Assembly (NCBI RefSeq): GCF_000308835.1
Contig: NZ_BAGN01000129.1
Location: 1-64,000, forward strand
Length of the DNA: 64,000 bases
Direction: 5' to 3'
From: Nocardia vinacea NBRC 16497
GTDB lineage: Bacteria > Actinomycetota > Actinomycetes > Mycobacteriales > Mycobacteriaceae
Shown: positions 26,400-33,955 of the stretch, in pieces
Position numbering within the stretch: the first letter of the stretch is position 1
Layout of the letters: each line of letters begins with the position of its first letter
The notes under the pieces: generated by a model
What the model was told of the DNA's origin: nothing
Database searches by the model: none
Seen by the model: only the letters and a program-made list of their open reading frames with translations
Program-made: the position numbers and the translations under genes

Positions 26400-27445
26400 C
26401 AGTGAACCCCGCTATGGTGCCGATGTGGTTCTTCCCCGTCGCGATCGCGGCCGGAAACACCGTTGTCCTCAAACCATCCGAAAAAGCCCCCACGGCCGCG
26501 AACTGGCTGGCCGCACTTTGGTCCGAGGCAGGCCTACCCGCAGGTGTCTTCAATGTGGTGCACGGTGACAAGATCGCTGTCGATGGGCTGCTGACAAGTC
26601 CTGGCATCAAGGCGGTCTCCTTTGTCGGGTCTACCCCGGTCGCAAAGTACGTTTACGAGCAGGCCACATCGCACGGCAAGCGGGTCCAGGCGCTGGGTGG
26701 GGCCAAGAATCACATGATCGTCCTGCCCGACGCCGACCTCGATCTGGCCGCCGACGCCGCGGTCAACGCCGGTTTCGGCTCCGCAGGAGAGCGTTGCATG
26801 GCGATCTCCGCACTGATCGCCGTCGGTGACATCGCCGACGACCTCGTCGCCAAGATCGAGGAACGCACCCTGACCCTACGTACCGGTGACGGCCGCAGAG
26901 GGTGCGACATGGGACCGTTGGTGACGAAGGTGCACCGCGACAAGGTCGCCTCCTACATCGACGCCGGGGAGGCCGCCGGCGCCGACATCGTCGTCGACGG
27001 CCGCGCCGTGCAGCCGGACGGAGCGGCCGACGGCTTCTGGCTCGGCCCCACCCTGATCGACAACGTCACCACCGAGATGAGCATCTACACCGATGAGATC
27101 TTCGGACCAGTCCTGTCGGTGATCCGCGTCGACAGCTACGACAATGCGCTGGCCCTGGTCAACTCCAGCGAGTACGGCAACGGCACGGCGATCTTCACCA
27201 ACGACGGCGGCGCCGCCCGACGGTTCCAGAACGAGGTCGAGGTCGGCATGGTCGGCATCAACATCCCTGTCCCGGTGCCGATGGCCTACTACTCCTTCGG
27301 TGGCTGGAAGAACTCACTCTTCGGCGACACCCACGCCCACGGCACCGAAGGTGTGCATTTCTTCACCCGCGGCAAGGTCGTTACTACCCGCTGGCTCGAC
27401 CCGAGCCACGGCGGTATCAACCTCGGCTTCCCCCAAAACGACTGA
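26400..27445 (+). pseudogene. mmsA: Methylmalonate-semialdehyde dehydrogenase, 5' truncated
   Basis: MmsA oxidises methylmalonate or malonate semialdehyde to propionyl- or acetyl-CoA using NAD and CoA. From about 26400 the frame matches the family starting within the N-terminal domain (AMVPMWFFPVAIAAGNTVVL), so about 130 residues are missing. The rest is intact: FVGSTPVAKYVY, the catalytic Cys in GSAGERCMAISALI and IFGPVLSVIRVDSY. It has no native start and meets the truncated Lrp gene head to head, so a deletion removed the shared promoter region and both 5' ends. Confidence 0.85.
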
Positions 27446-27509
27446 GCACCCGGCTGCGGGTCGGCTCACACCCGACCCGCAGCAGCCACCGATTCGAGGA
27501 GCGCGATCC

Positions 27510-27902
27510 ATGCCACTCGTCCGCATCGACGTCATCGAAGGCCGCCGAAATCCCGATCAACTCCGGACCCTGGCCGACGCCGTCCACGAGGTGATGCTCG
27601 GTCAGTTCGCGGCGCCCGACCGCGACCGCTACCAGATCATCACCGAACACAAGCCCCATCACATTATCGTCGAAGACACCGGACTGGGCTTCACCCGCTC
27701 CGACGACGTCGTCGTCATCCAAATTCTCCAACAGGGCCGGACCGACCAGCAGAAGAAGGACACGTATCGGGCGCTGGCCGAGGGGCTCGAGTCCGCCACC
27801 GGCCTGAACCCCGCCGACCTCATTATCTCGGTGACCGGTAACAGCCGTGCGGACTGGTCCTTCGGATATGGGGTCGCGCAGTTCCTCGAAGGCAATCTGT
27901 AA
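27510..27902 (+). CDS. Tautomerase-family protein (MSAD/CaaD-like)
   Basis: The 130-residue protein keeps Pro as the residue after the initiator Met (MPLVRIDVIEG), the catalytic base of the tautomerase superfamily. Its length and the YQIITEHKPHHIIVEDTG segment fit the fused-type group that includes malonate-semialdehyde decarboxylase. GAGGAG precedes the ATG. It follows the truncated mmsA gene by 64 bases in the same direction. Malonate-semialdehyde chemistry would fit that neighbour, but this is inference. Confidence 0.85.
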   Translation: MPLVRIDVIEGRRNPDQLRTLADAVHEVMLGQFAAPDRDRYQIITEHKPHHIIVEDTGLGFTRSDDVVVIQILQQGRTDQQKKDTYRALAEGLESATGLNPADLIISVTGNSRADWSFGYGVAQFLEGNL

Positions 27903-27938
27903 CGGCGCACGCCATCCTCATCAGCTGTCGCCGGATGC

Positions 27939-27962
27939 GATCAGCGGCGGCTGCCGCTGATC
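27939..27962. terminator. Bidirectional hairpin terminator
   Basis: GATCAGCGGC and GCCGCTGATC form a perfect 10-base stem with a GGCT loop. It lies between the converging tautomerase and peptidase-like hydrolase genes. There is no long T run, as usual in high-GC actinobacteria. Confidence 0.6.
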
Positions 27963-28017
27963 GCTTGTCTCGCAAGATGGCCCGTGTGTGGCGACCCGGT
28001 GTAGACACGGAGAGTCT

Positions 28018-29595
28018 CTAGTCGAACGGCGACTTGTCGCTGCTGCAGGTGGTGCCCTCCGTTGGCAGCTCGCCGGAGAACAGGTACTCGCGCTTCACCC
28101 GCTCGGCGCATGTGCTGCGCACATACATACTGCTGTGGCCCACGCCTTCGATCACCACCACTCGCGCTCGATCGAGTTCGGCTGCACCGGCATATGCGCC
28201 GGCCAGCGGCGTCGCCGGATCAAATCTGCTGTTCAGCACGAGTATTGGCGCAGCGGTGCTGCGGTTCCACGGGCCGGTGTATCGATCGGCGTCGTGACCC
28301 TGCCAGAACGCGCAGATGGTCATGTTGAAAACGGAGGTACGCCCGAAATACGGCACCCTCACATCCTCGGTCACCCCTGCGCGAGTGTAGGCGGCAGGAT
28401 CGGTCGGGACAGTGCTGTCGCTGCACTGGATCGCGTGATACGCCTCGGTGCGATTGGCTAGGTACGGCTCGCCTCCGACGGCGAGGCTCACGAACCTCGG
28501 GACCGGGTTGCCCGCGTCGAACAACTTCTGCAGTAACACAGCGAGATCCGGGTAATCGGATGGCTTCGACAGATCGCCTGCGGCGCCGACGATCGCGGAA
28601 TAGGTCCACCGCTGGCCGTCCACCATGATTGGCGACAAGCGTGCCCGTTCGGTCAGTGCAATCCACTTGAGTTTCGGATCGCCGGGGGAAAATGCGCAGC
28701 GCGGCCCGGCCGCCGAGCAATCCCGCAGGAATGTGTCGAAGGATGCCGCGATACTGCTGGCGACATCTTGTCGGGTATCGATCGGCAAGGTAGTGCCCTG
28801 CGAATCGTGGCCGTTGATGTTGCCCTCGAAGTCCATCGACCCGTCCAACACCATGGCACGCACCCGGCTGGGGAAAAGGTTGGCATAGATCGCTGCGAGC
28901 TGAGTGCCGTAGGAGATGCCATGGTAGGTCAATTTCGGATCACCCACGGCGCGGCGCAACAACTCCAGGTCGCGTGCCGTGTTGACGGTCGAAACATGGT
29001 CCAGGATCGGCCCGGCGTTTTGCTTGCAGCGGTCGGCGAATTCCTTGGAGCGGTCGAAGAAATCAGGTTCGGCTCCAACGTCGCTGGGAATCTCCGGAAA
29101 CGACGCGAAAAACTGTTCCTGTTCGGCGACACTGGAAAAGCAGCGTGCCGCCGCACTGCGCGACACTGCACGCGGATCCCAGGAGACGATATCGAACCGG
29201 GAACGCAGCTCGTCGGAGAACAACCACGGCCACTTCGCCCGCTCCCGCAGGCGATCGACACCGGATGGACCGGGACCACCGAAATTGACGAACAGAGTAC
29301 CGATCCGGCGAACCGGATCCGCGGCAGAAAGTTTGATTACCGCCAGCTCGATCTGTTCATCGTGCGCACGGTTGTAGTTCAGCGGCACTTCCGCTGTCGC
29401 GCACTGGAATCCGTCCTGACAGTCGGCCCAGTGCAGGGTCGGCGTGTTCGCCGCTTCGGCCAGTGTGTCGATGTAGGGGTCGGGAGCACCGACACCCGCG
29501 AGTGCCGGTGCCGGCGCCAAGAACCCGCCGGTGTTCAGCGCGACAACCAGAATCGTGACCCATGATCGGGGAGATCTCCTGCGGCCCTTACGCAT
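28018..29595 (-). CDS. Secreted alpha/beta hydrolase, tripeptidyl-aminopeptidase type
   Basis: The 525-residue precursor has a signal peptide (MRKGRRRSPRSW, then a hydrophobic core ending PAPALA). The fold is the alpha/beta hydrolase of the SlpD/TAP group with a C-terminal TAP-like domain. The nucleophile is in YHGISYGTQ (about residue 226), the acid in NSRFDPATP, and the His in EGVGHSSMY. Such enzymes remove tripeptides or hydrolyse esters outside the cytoplasm. I chose the ATG at 29595; the same frame runs upstream without a stop into the decayed ferredoxin. It lies downstream of a P450. Confidence 0.85.
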   Translation of the reverse strand: MRKGRRRSPRSWVTILVVALNTGGFLAPAPALAGVGAPDPYIDTLAEAANTPTLHWADCQDGFQCATAEVPLNYNRAHDEQIELAVIKLSAADPVRRIGTLFVNFGGPGPSGVDRLRERAKWPWLFSDELRSRFDIVSWDPRAVSRSAAARCFSSVAEQEQFFASFPEIPSDVGAEPDFFDRSKEFADRCKQNAGPILDHVSTVNTARDLELLRRAVGDPKLTYHGISYGTQLAAIYANLFPSRVRAMVLDGSMDFEGNINGHDSQGTTLPIDTRQDVASSIAASFDTFLRDCSAAGPRCAFSPGDPKLKWIALTERARLSPIMVDGQRWTYSAIVGAAGDLSKPSDYPDLAVLLQKLFDAGNPVPRFVSLAVGGEPYLANRTEAYHAIQCSDSTVPTDPAAYTRAGVTEDVRVPYFGRTSVFNMTICAFWQGHDADRYTGPWNRSTAAPILVLNSRFDPATPLAGAYAGAAELDRARVVVIEGVGHSSMYVRSTCAERVKREYLFSGELPTEGTTCSSDKSPFD

Positions 29596-29619
29596 ACCGA
29601 GCTTGCCCTTCGCTGTTGT

Positions 29620-29779
29620 GAAGTCTTCCGCCTGCCGCACTGCCTCCTGCTCACTTTTCAGCGGCTCGGCCGGGAGGAAAACGACGGTGCCGTCGTCCTC
29701 GTTCTGGTCGAAGTCTCGGGCGCGAGCAGGACGCACTGCCCGGAGGAAACTTCGCTCTCCGTATCGACGGTGATTTCAC
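29620..29779 (-). pseudogene. Decayed ferredoxin downstream of a P450
   Basis: Starting 9 bases after the P450 stop, a GTG opens a ferredoxin-like sequence that needs two single-base insertions to read through (after GTGAAA, and in GAGACTTCGACC). It then gives ITVDTESEVSSGQCVLLAPE, FDQNEDDGTVVFLPAEPLKS and EQEAVRQAED. Against the intact ferredoxin at 18077, the first Cys is Glu, the second is kept, and the third Cys region has become DFTTAKG. It cannot bind the usual cluster. It once formed a P450-ferredoxin pair. Confidence 0.75.
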
Positions 29780-29788
29780 GGTTCGTCC

Positions 29789-31003
29789 TCACCAGACCAC
29801 GGGGACGCGGCCGACGCCGCCGCCGATCCGGTTGGTGCGGATCGGGATCTCGTCGAGCCCGACCGCGAGCCGTAGGCTCGGGAAGCGGCGGAACAGCGCG
29901 GGGAACACCGTCCGCAGTTCGATGCGGGCAAGGTTGGCGCCGATGCAGACATGGGGGCCGGTGCCGAAGCCGAGGTGGACGTTCGGCGCGCGGCGGGGGT
30001 CGAACTCGTCGGGGTCGGCGAACACCGACGCGTCGCGGTTGGCCGCGTCGCTGGCGATGAGCACCGCGTCGCCGCGGGCGATCCGGATTCCCCCGATCGT
30101 GACGTCCTCGTGGGCGTATCGCAGCAGTCCGATGCTGCTGGTGGCCGTCATCCGCAGGATCTCCTCGACAGTCTGCTGCACCTCGCCGTCGGGATCGGCG
30201 GCGAAACGGTCGCGGCGAGCCGCGTCGGTCAGCAGGAACAGCGTGCCGGTCGCGATCCGGGTGGAGGTTGTTTCGTGGCCGGCGAACAGCAGAGTGATCG
30301 CCGTCCGGGCGAGGTCGTAGTCGGTGAATGTCGGGTCGTCGGCTTGGAACGCGACCAGGTCGGAGATGACGTCCGGTTGCGGGTCCGCACGCTTGGCGTC
30401 GGCCAGGCCGGTCATGTAGGCATTGAACTCGGCCATGGCCTGCTGGGCGTCCCCGCCGCTGTCCATCATCCCGATCCGCTCGGACAGCCCGCGGAAGTGT
30501 TCGCGGTCGGCGTACGGCACGCCGAGCATCTCGCAGATCACCAGCACCGGCAGGGGGAACGCGAGGAAGGCGATGAGGTCGACCGGTTCGCCGGGGTAGG
30601 CGTCGCGCGCGGCTTGCATGTCGTCGAGGCAGTGGTCGGTCAGCTCGGCGATGCGGTCGCCGAGGGCACGCATGCGGGGCGCGGAGAACGCGGGCACCAG
30701 CATCCGCCGCATCCGTTTGTGTTCCCGCTCTTCGCTTTCGAAGTCGCCGCTCGGGCCGTCCTGCACCGCGGCGTCGGAGATCCGCGACGCCCGCTCCGGC
30801 GCCGGATGCGAACGGCCGAAGCGGCGGTCCCGGAAGAGCTCCATCGCTTCTGCGTAGGACGTCACCAGCCACGCCGGGTCGCCGGCGGGGGTGAGCACCC
30901 GGCTCACCGGCCCCTGCCGCCGGAGCGCTTCGTACTCCGGGGCGATCGCGATCGCGTTCGGACGGGTGAAGGGCAGGCGAGGCGTCTCTTTGGTGGTGGT
31001 CAT
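29789..31003 (-). CDS. Cytochrome P450
   Basis: This 404-residue P450 has AGHETTSTR in the I-helix (about residue 240), ExxR in VEEILRM, and the haem Cys in [11 protein letters not shown] (about residue 350). It resembles CYP105-type enzymes. GAGGAG precedes the ATG. The ATG overlaps the stop of a truncated tetR-like reading frame (ATGA) that lies behind a TTGCAGT-type palindrome at 31137. The P450 is therefore probably transcribed from a captured tetR promoter. Its own ferredoxin is decayed, so it would have to borrow the one at 18077 or another. Confidence 0.93.
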   Translation of the reverse strand: MTTTKETPRLPFTRPNAIAIAPEYEALRRQGPVSRVLTPAGDPAWLVTSYAEAMELFRDRRFGRSHPAPERASRISDAAVQDGPSGDFESEEREHKRMRRMLVPAFSAPRMRALGDRIAELTDHCLDDMQAARDAYPGEPVDLIAFLAFPLPVLVICEMLGVPYADREHFRGLSERIGMMDSGGDAQQAMAEFNAYMTGLADAKRADPQPDVISDLVAFQADDPTFTDYDLARTAITLLFAGHETTSTRIATGTLFLLTDAARRDRFAADPDGEVQQTVEEILRMTATSSIGLLRYAHEDVTIGGIRIARGDAVLIASDAANRDASVFADPDEFDPRRAPNVHLGFGTGPHVCIGANLARIELRTVFPALFRRFPSLRLAVGLDEIPIRTNRIGGGVGRVPVVW

Positions 31004-31125
31004 GCGTCGCTCCTCGAATCACGTTTCAGGTCGGAAAGCCACCAGCGTTCGGCGTCGAACTTCTTGCAGATGTGGCGGTTCCGGTTGCGCACGTCGGCGC
31101 GCAACCGGCGCTCGCTGTCCAGCAG
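31000..31125 (-). pseudogene. Truncated copy of a tetR 5' end fused to the P450
   Basis: The frame LLDSERRLRADVRNRN aligns in DNA and protein with the start of the regulator at 17311 (MMDNDTEPRVRADAARN). The upstream bases down to the palindrome also align. The start codons have become CTG CTG. After about 20 codons the match ends, and the frame closes with a TGA overlapping the P450 ATG. It is the left half of a duplicated tetR-operator-ferredoxin block. Confidence 0.65.
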
Positions 31126-31136
31126 GCCTTCGCGGC

Positions 31137-31158
31137 AACATGCAGTCATATGCAAGTT
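31137..31158. promoter_or_regulatory. TTGCAGT-type palindrome, site 7
   Basis: Nearly identical to site 1 (17988-18009), differing at only one base near the centre. It stands at the same distance from the tetR relic as site 1 from tetR. Confidence 0.72.
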
Positions 31159-31183
31159 ACGCTAGCTTGGCGACTTCAGCAAG

Positions 31184-31205
31184 AACATGCATTCCACTGT
31201 AAGAT
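31184..31205. promoter_or_regulatory. TTGCAGT-type palindrome, site 8 (diverged)
   Basis: Diverged copy of site 2 (CATGCATTCCACTGTAAG against TTTGCATTCGACTGTAAA), 22 bases before the ATG of the decayed ferredoxin. Confidence 0.55.
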
Positions 31206-31226
31206 TTTGTGCGAGACAGAGATTCG

Positions 31227-31402
31227 ATGAAGGTGAGCGTCGAGTGCGACAGGCGCGTCGCCGCACGGTGCAGCGCGTGTTGATGACACAGGAGGTCTTC
31301 GACCAGCGCGAGAAGAACCGAAACGTGGTCCTGCGGCGAGGCCGGGCAGAGTCATTGCTCGCCACGCAGGCCTCGGCGGCAGAGGTTGGCCACCAATCCC
31401 GC
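31227..31402 (+). pseudogene. Decayed duplicate of the ferredoxin gene
   Basis: The first bases (GATTCGATGAAGGTGAGC and on to GTCGAG) are identical to those of the intact ferredoxin start at 18077. The copy then reads MKVSVECDRRVAARCSAC and stops. In another frame it continues as TQEVFDQREKNRNVVLRRGR, matching APEVFDQREEDGVVILL. The third Cys motif is gone. Clearly a dead paralogue. Confidence 0.85.
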
Positions 31403-31857
31403 TGCGCTGCTGTTGGATTAGCCGTTCACGGGTTATCATGACTGATCGCTTCCCACGACGAGGCCGCCGAGATGGCTCCGCAGGGCGTCGCGGTGCTGGT
31501 CATGGGGCAGTTCGCGGCGGCGGTGCTCGACATCGCCCACCACGCGGCTGCTGGTGCGCGGCAGGGCCGCCCGGACAGTGATATCCGAAATGAGTTGGCA
31601 GTCCTTTACTTCGGAGTGTTCCTGCCGGTCTACCCGTTCCAGAAGTCCGGGCTGTTCCGGCAAATCCACCGGTGGGAGCCCATACCGCTGGGGATGCTGA
31701 GCCTGATCGTCGCTACCGCCGTCGCCGCAGCGCAACACAGCACCGGGTGGATCTGCCGATGCCGCGCCGCTTCGCTCGCACGAAGCGATCCGCCGAACCG
31801 CAACGCGGCTTTCACATCCACGTGGAATGAGTTTCACTGTGCCGGTCGAGGGTCGGT
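31403..31857. other. Gene-free stretch
   Basis: Frames are open on both strands, but none shows a recognisable domain or ribosome-binding site. It lies between the decayed ferredoxin copy and the 3' end of a TetR gene. Probably degraded coding sequence. Confidence 0.45.
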
Positions 31858-32466
31858 CTACGGCAGCACCGGCACCCAGGGCGCGGCGGGTGGAAGGGGC
31901 GCAGGGTCGGTGGCGGTGAGCATCTCGAGTACCAGTGCCAGGTATCGACGCCAACCATCGCTGCCCGGGGCCATCGTCCACAGCACGCTGATGAGCATGC
32001 CGATGATCCTTGGCAGATCGTCGGGGACCAGATCCGCTCTGATCAGACCTGCCTTCTGCGACCTGTCGACCAGTAGGGCCAGGGATCGGTAGAACGGGTC
32101 GGCGACCTCGCCGGTGAGCGCACCGACAGTGAGGGCGGCGGTCAGTGTGTTGCGCTCGCGCGCCGCCATCGCGAGAGCTGCTTCGAGCACCGTACTCAAA
32201 CCGTGGAACGGATCGCGATCGGCCAGCGCGTGCTCGATAACAGGGGTGATGTCATCGGCAATGGTTTGCGTGAGCGTCGCCCGTACCAGGTCCTCCCTGG
32301 TGGGGAACCGACGGTATACGGTCCGCGCACCCACCCCCGCCCGGTGTGCGATTTCCTCCAGGGTCACCTCGGGACCGGCCTCGGCGAAGGCCGTACGAGC
32401 AGCTCGCAAGATTTCCTCGGCGTTGCGCGCGGCATCCGCGCGCAACCGACGAGCGGGTGCGTCCAT
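31858..32466 (-). CDS. TetR-family regulator, paralogue of the one at 17311
   Basis: The 202-residue protein matches the regulator at 17311 throughout: RLRADAARNAEEILRAAR against RVRADAARNAERIVRMAR, the helix-turn-helix TLEEIAHRAGVGARTVYRRF, and RADLVPDDLPRIIGMLISVL. I chose the ATG at 32466 because the frame above it runs into the operator; no clear ribosome-binding site is seen, so a leaderless message is possible. A 44-base inverted repeat (32492-32535) lies directly upstream and differs from the TTGCAGT set. It is divergent from the MFS and QueG/RdhA-like genes, its probable targets. Confidence 0.87.
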   Translation of the reverse strand: MDAPARRLRADAARNAEEILRAARTAFAEAGPEVTLEEIAHRAGVGARTVYRRFPTREDLVRATLTQTIADDITPVIEHALADRDPFHGLSTVLEAALAMAARERNTLTAALTVGALTGEVADPFYRSLALLVDRSQKAGLIRADLVPDDLPRIIGMLISVLWTMAPGSDGWRRYLALVLEMLTATDPAPLPPAAPWVPVLP

Positions 32467-32491
32467 CACCACAACAGAATACGGACACATG

Positions 32492-32535
32492 GACTGCCAC
32501 TTATGATACCTTCCTCGCAACGATAAGTGGCAGTC
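32492..32535. promoter_or_regulatory. Long inverted repeat between TetR and MFS genes
   Basis: GACTGCCACTTAT (32492-32504) and ATAAGTGGCAGTC (32523-32535) are perfect 13-base reverse complements separated by 18 bases. It is placed to control the TetR gene and the divergent genes together. Confidence 0.7.
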
Positions 32536-32662
32536 GGTATGTCAGATTTGAGGTAGCCGGGCTTTCACCGTCCATGCGCCCGCCCTCGAGAGCGGGCGTC
32601 GAAGAGTTGTTTGCCAAGTTGCCGGGTGTTGCCAGGCGACGAGGGAGATTCTAGGAGTACCG

Positions 32663-33955
32663 ATGGTCACCATCCTGCAGGCGATGGTCATCGCCGCCCA
32701 GATCCTCATCTACGGCTTGATCCGAGATCTGATGCCCCGCAAATACATCCCCGTCAGTCTGGGATTGGTGGCTGCCGGACTCGGTCTGTCGACGGTAATG
32801 GCGCCACTGTTCGGCGATTGGCTGGTCGATCACCACGGGTGGCAGGGCGTGTTGTGGCTTCTCGCCATCTACACCCTTGTCATGACCCCTTTGGTCGTTC
32901 TCGTCTTCGTCAAATCTCCACTGCGGGTGGGCAACCGGATAGACCTCGCCGGTGCGGTGCTGGTTTCGGCCGGTGTCTTGCTGACCCTGCTGTATCTCAA
33001 CAAAGGTCAGGACTGGGGTTGGGGCAGCCCAACCTCCCTGGCTTGTCTCCTCGGCGGTCTCGCGGCACTGGTGGCGTTGTTCGTCGTCGAAAGCCGCATC
33101 GACAGTCCGCTCATGGACATGAAGTTGCTGGCCCAACCCAAGGTCGCGCTGGTGCTGCTGATGACCTTCTTCGGCGTCGGCATCACCGCTTTCCACGGTT
33201 ACGCGCTGGGCAGCATGTCTCGAACCCCCGATATCGAGGGGATGAAGTCCGTTGTCGCACAAGAAGCTACCGCTCGAGCACAGCAGGCTGGGGTGGACTT
33301 GCCGCCTTCGGCGGTGCAGATCGCCTTCGATCCCGGATACAGCTACGGCAGTGGCTTCAGCATGACGGCGTTCATCGTCCATCTCGGGATATGGGTCGGC
33401 GTGGCCACCCTGGTATTCGGCCTGGTCGGTGGCCGGCTGGCCCACCGCTACGGCGCCAGGATCCCGGCCATCATCGGTCTCACGGTACTGGACGTACTCG
33501 GCGTCTGTTTCGCATGGATAAGCGATGGTCACTATTCCTGGGAACGCTTGCTGGTTTCGACTCTGCTGTTCGGTGTCGGATTCGGGTTTTTTTACGCCGG
33601 GTTGGCCAACCTGCTTGTCGAAGCAGTGCCCGCCGGGCAGCAGCGCGTCGGTGTGGGCGTGCTCGGCGTGGCTCAGAACATGGGGGCCGCGGCGGCCCTG
33701 GCGGCTGTCACCGCGGTGCTCCAACATCACGCGGTCACAGCGAACATCGCCGTGATGGGCCGCAACGCCACCAAGGTTTTCCCGCAAGTGCACACCGACA
33801 ACGGCCTCGCCATCGGGTTCGGAATTGTCACCGTCGGCACGCTCGTCGCGCTGGTGATCGCGATCTCCATACGCGGGGTGCGCGCTCCCGCGACCGAAGA
33901 GGGCGCCCTTGGCGCAGCTCAACTTTCGGCGACTGAGAGGAAGTCGTACACATGA
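32663..33955 (+). CDS. MFS transporter lacking its first helices
   Basis: The 430-residue protein aligns with DHA2-type exporters from about helix 4 onward: LIYGLIRDLMPRKYIPVSLG, then GWQGVLWLLAIY. Helices 1-3, including motif A (GxLaDrxGrkr) and the DxTIVNVALP element, are missing. A ribosome-binding site (AGGAG) stands 5 bases before the ATG, so a shortened protein may be made, but transport is doubtful. Its stop overlaps the start of the iron-sulfur protein gene (ATGA), showing translational coupling. The truncation may be old. Confidence 0.75.
   Translation: MVTILQAMVIAAQILIYGLIRDLMPRKYIPVSLGLVAAGLGLSTVMAPLFGDWLVDHHGWQGVLWLLAIYTLVMTPLVVLVFVKSPLRVGNRIDLAGAVLVSAGVLLTLLYLNKGQDWGWGSPTSLACLLGGLAALVALFVVESRIDSPLMDMKLLAQPKVALVLLMTFFGVGITAFHGYALGSMSRTPDIEGMKSVVAQEATARAQQAGVDLPPSAVQIAFDPGYSYGSGFSMTAFIVHLGIWVGVATLVFGLVGGRLAHRYGARIPAIIGLTVLDVLGVCFAWISDGHYSWERLLVSTLLFGVGFGFFYAGLANLLVEAVPAGQQRVGVGVLGVAQNMGAAAALAAVTAVLQHHAVTANIAVMGRNATKVFPQVHTDNGLAIGFGIVTVGTLVALVIAISIRGVRAPATEEGALGAAQLSATERKSYT

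Noticed and set aside
31436-31981. Open frames on both strands between the ferredoxin relic and TetR
   Set aside because: No start signal or family motif; partly antisense to the TetR gene.
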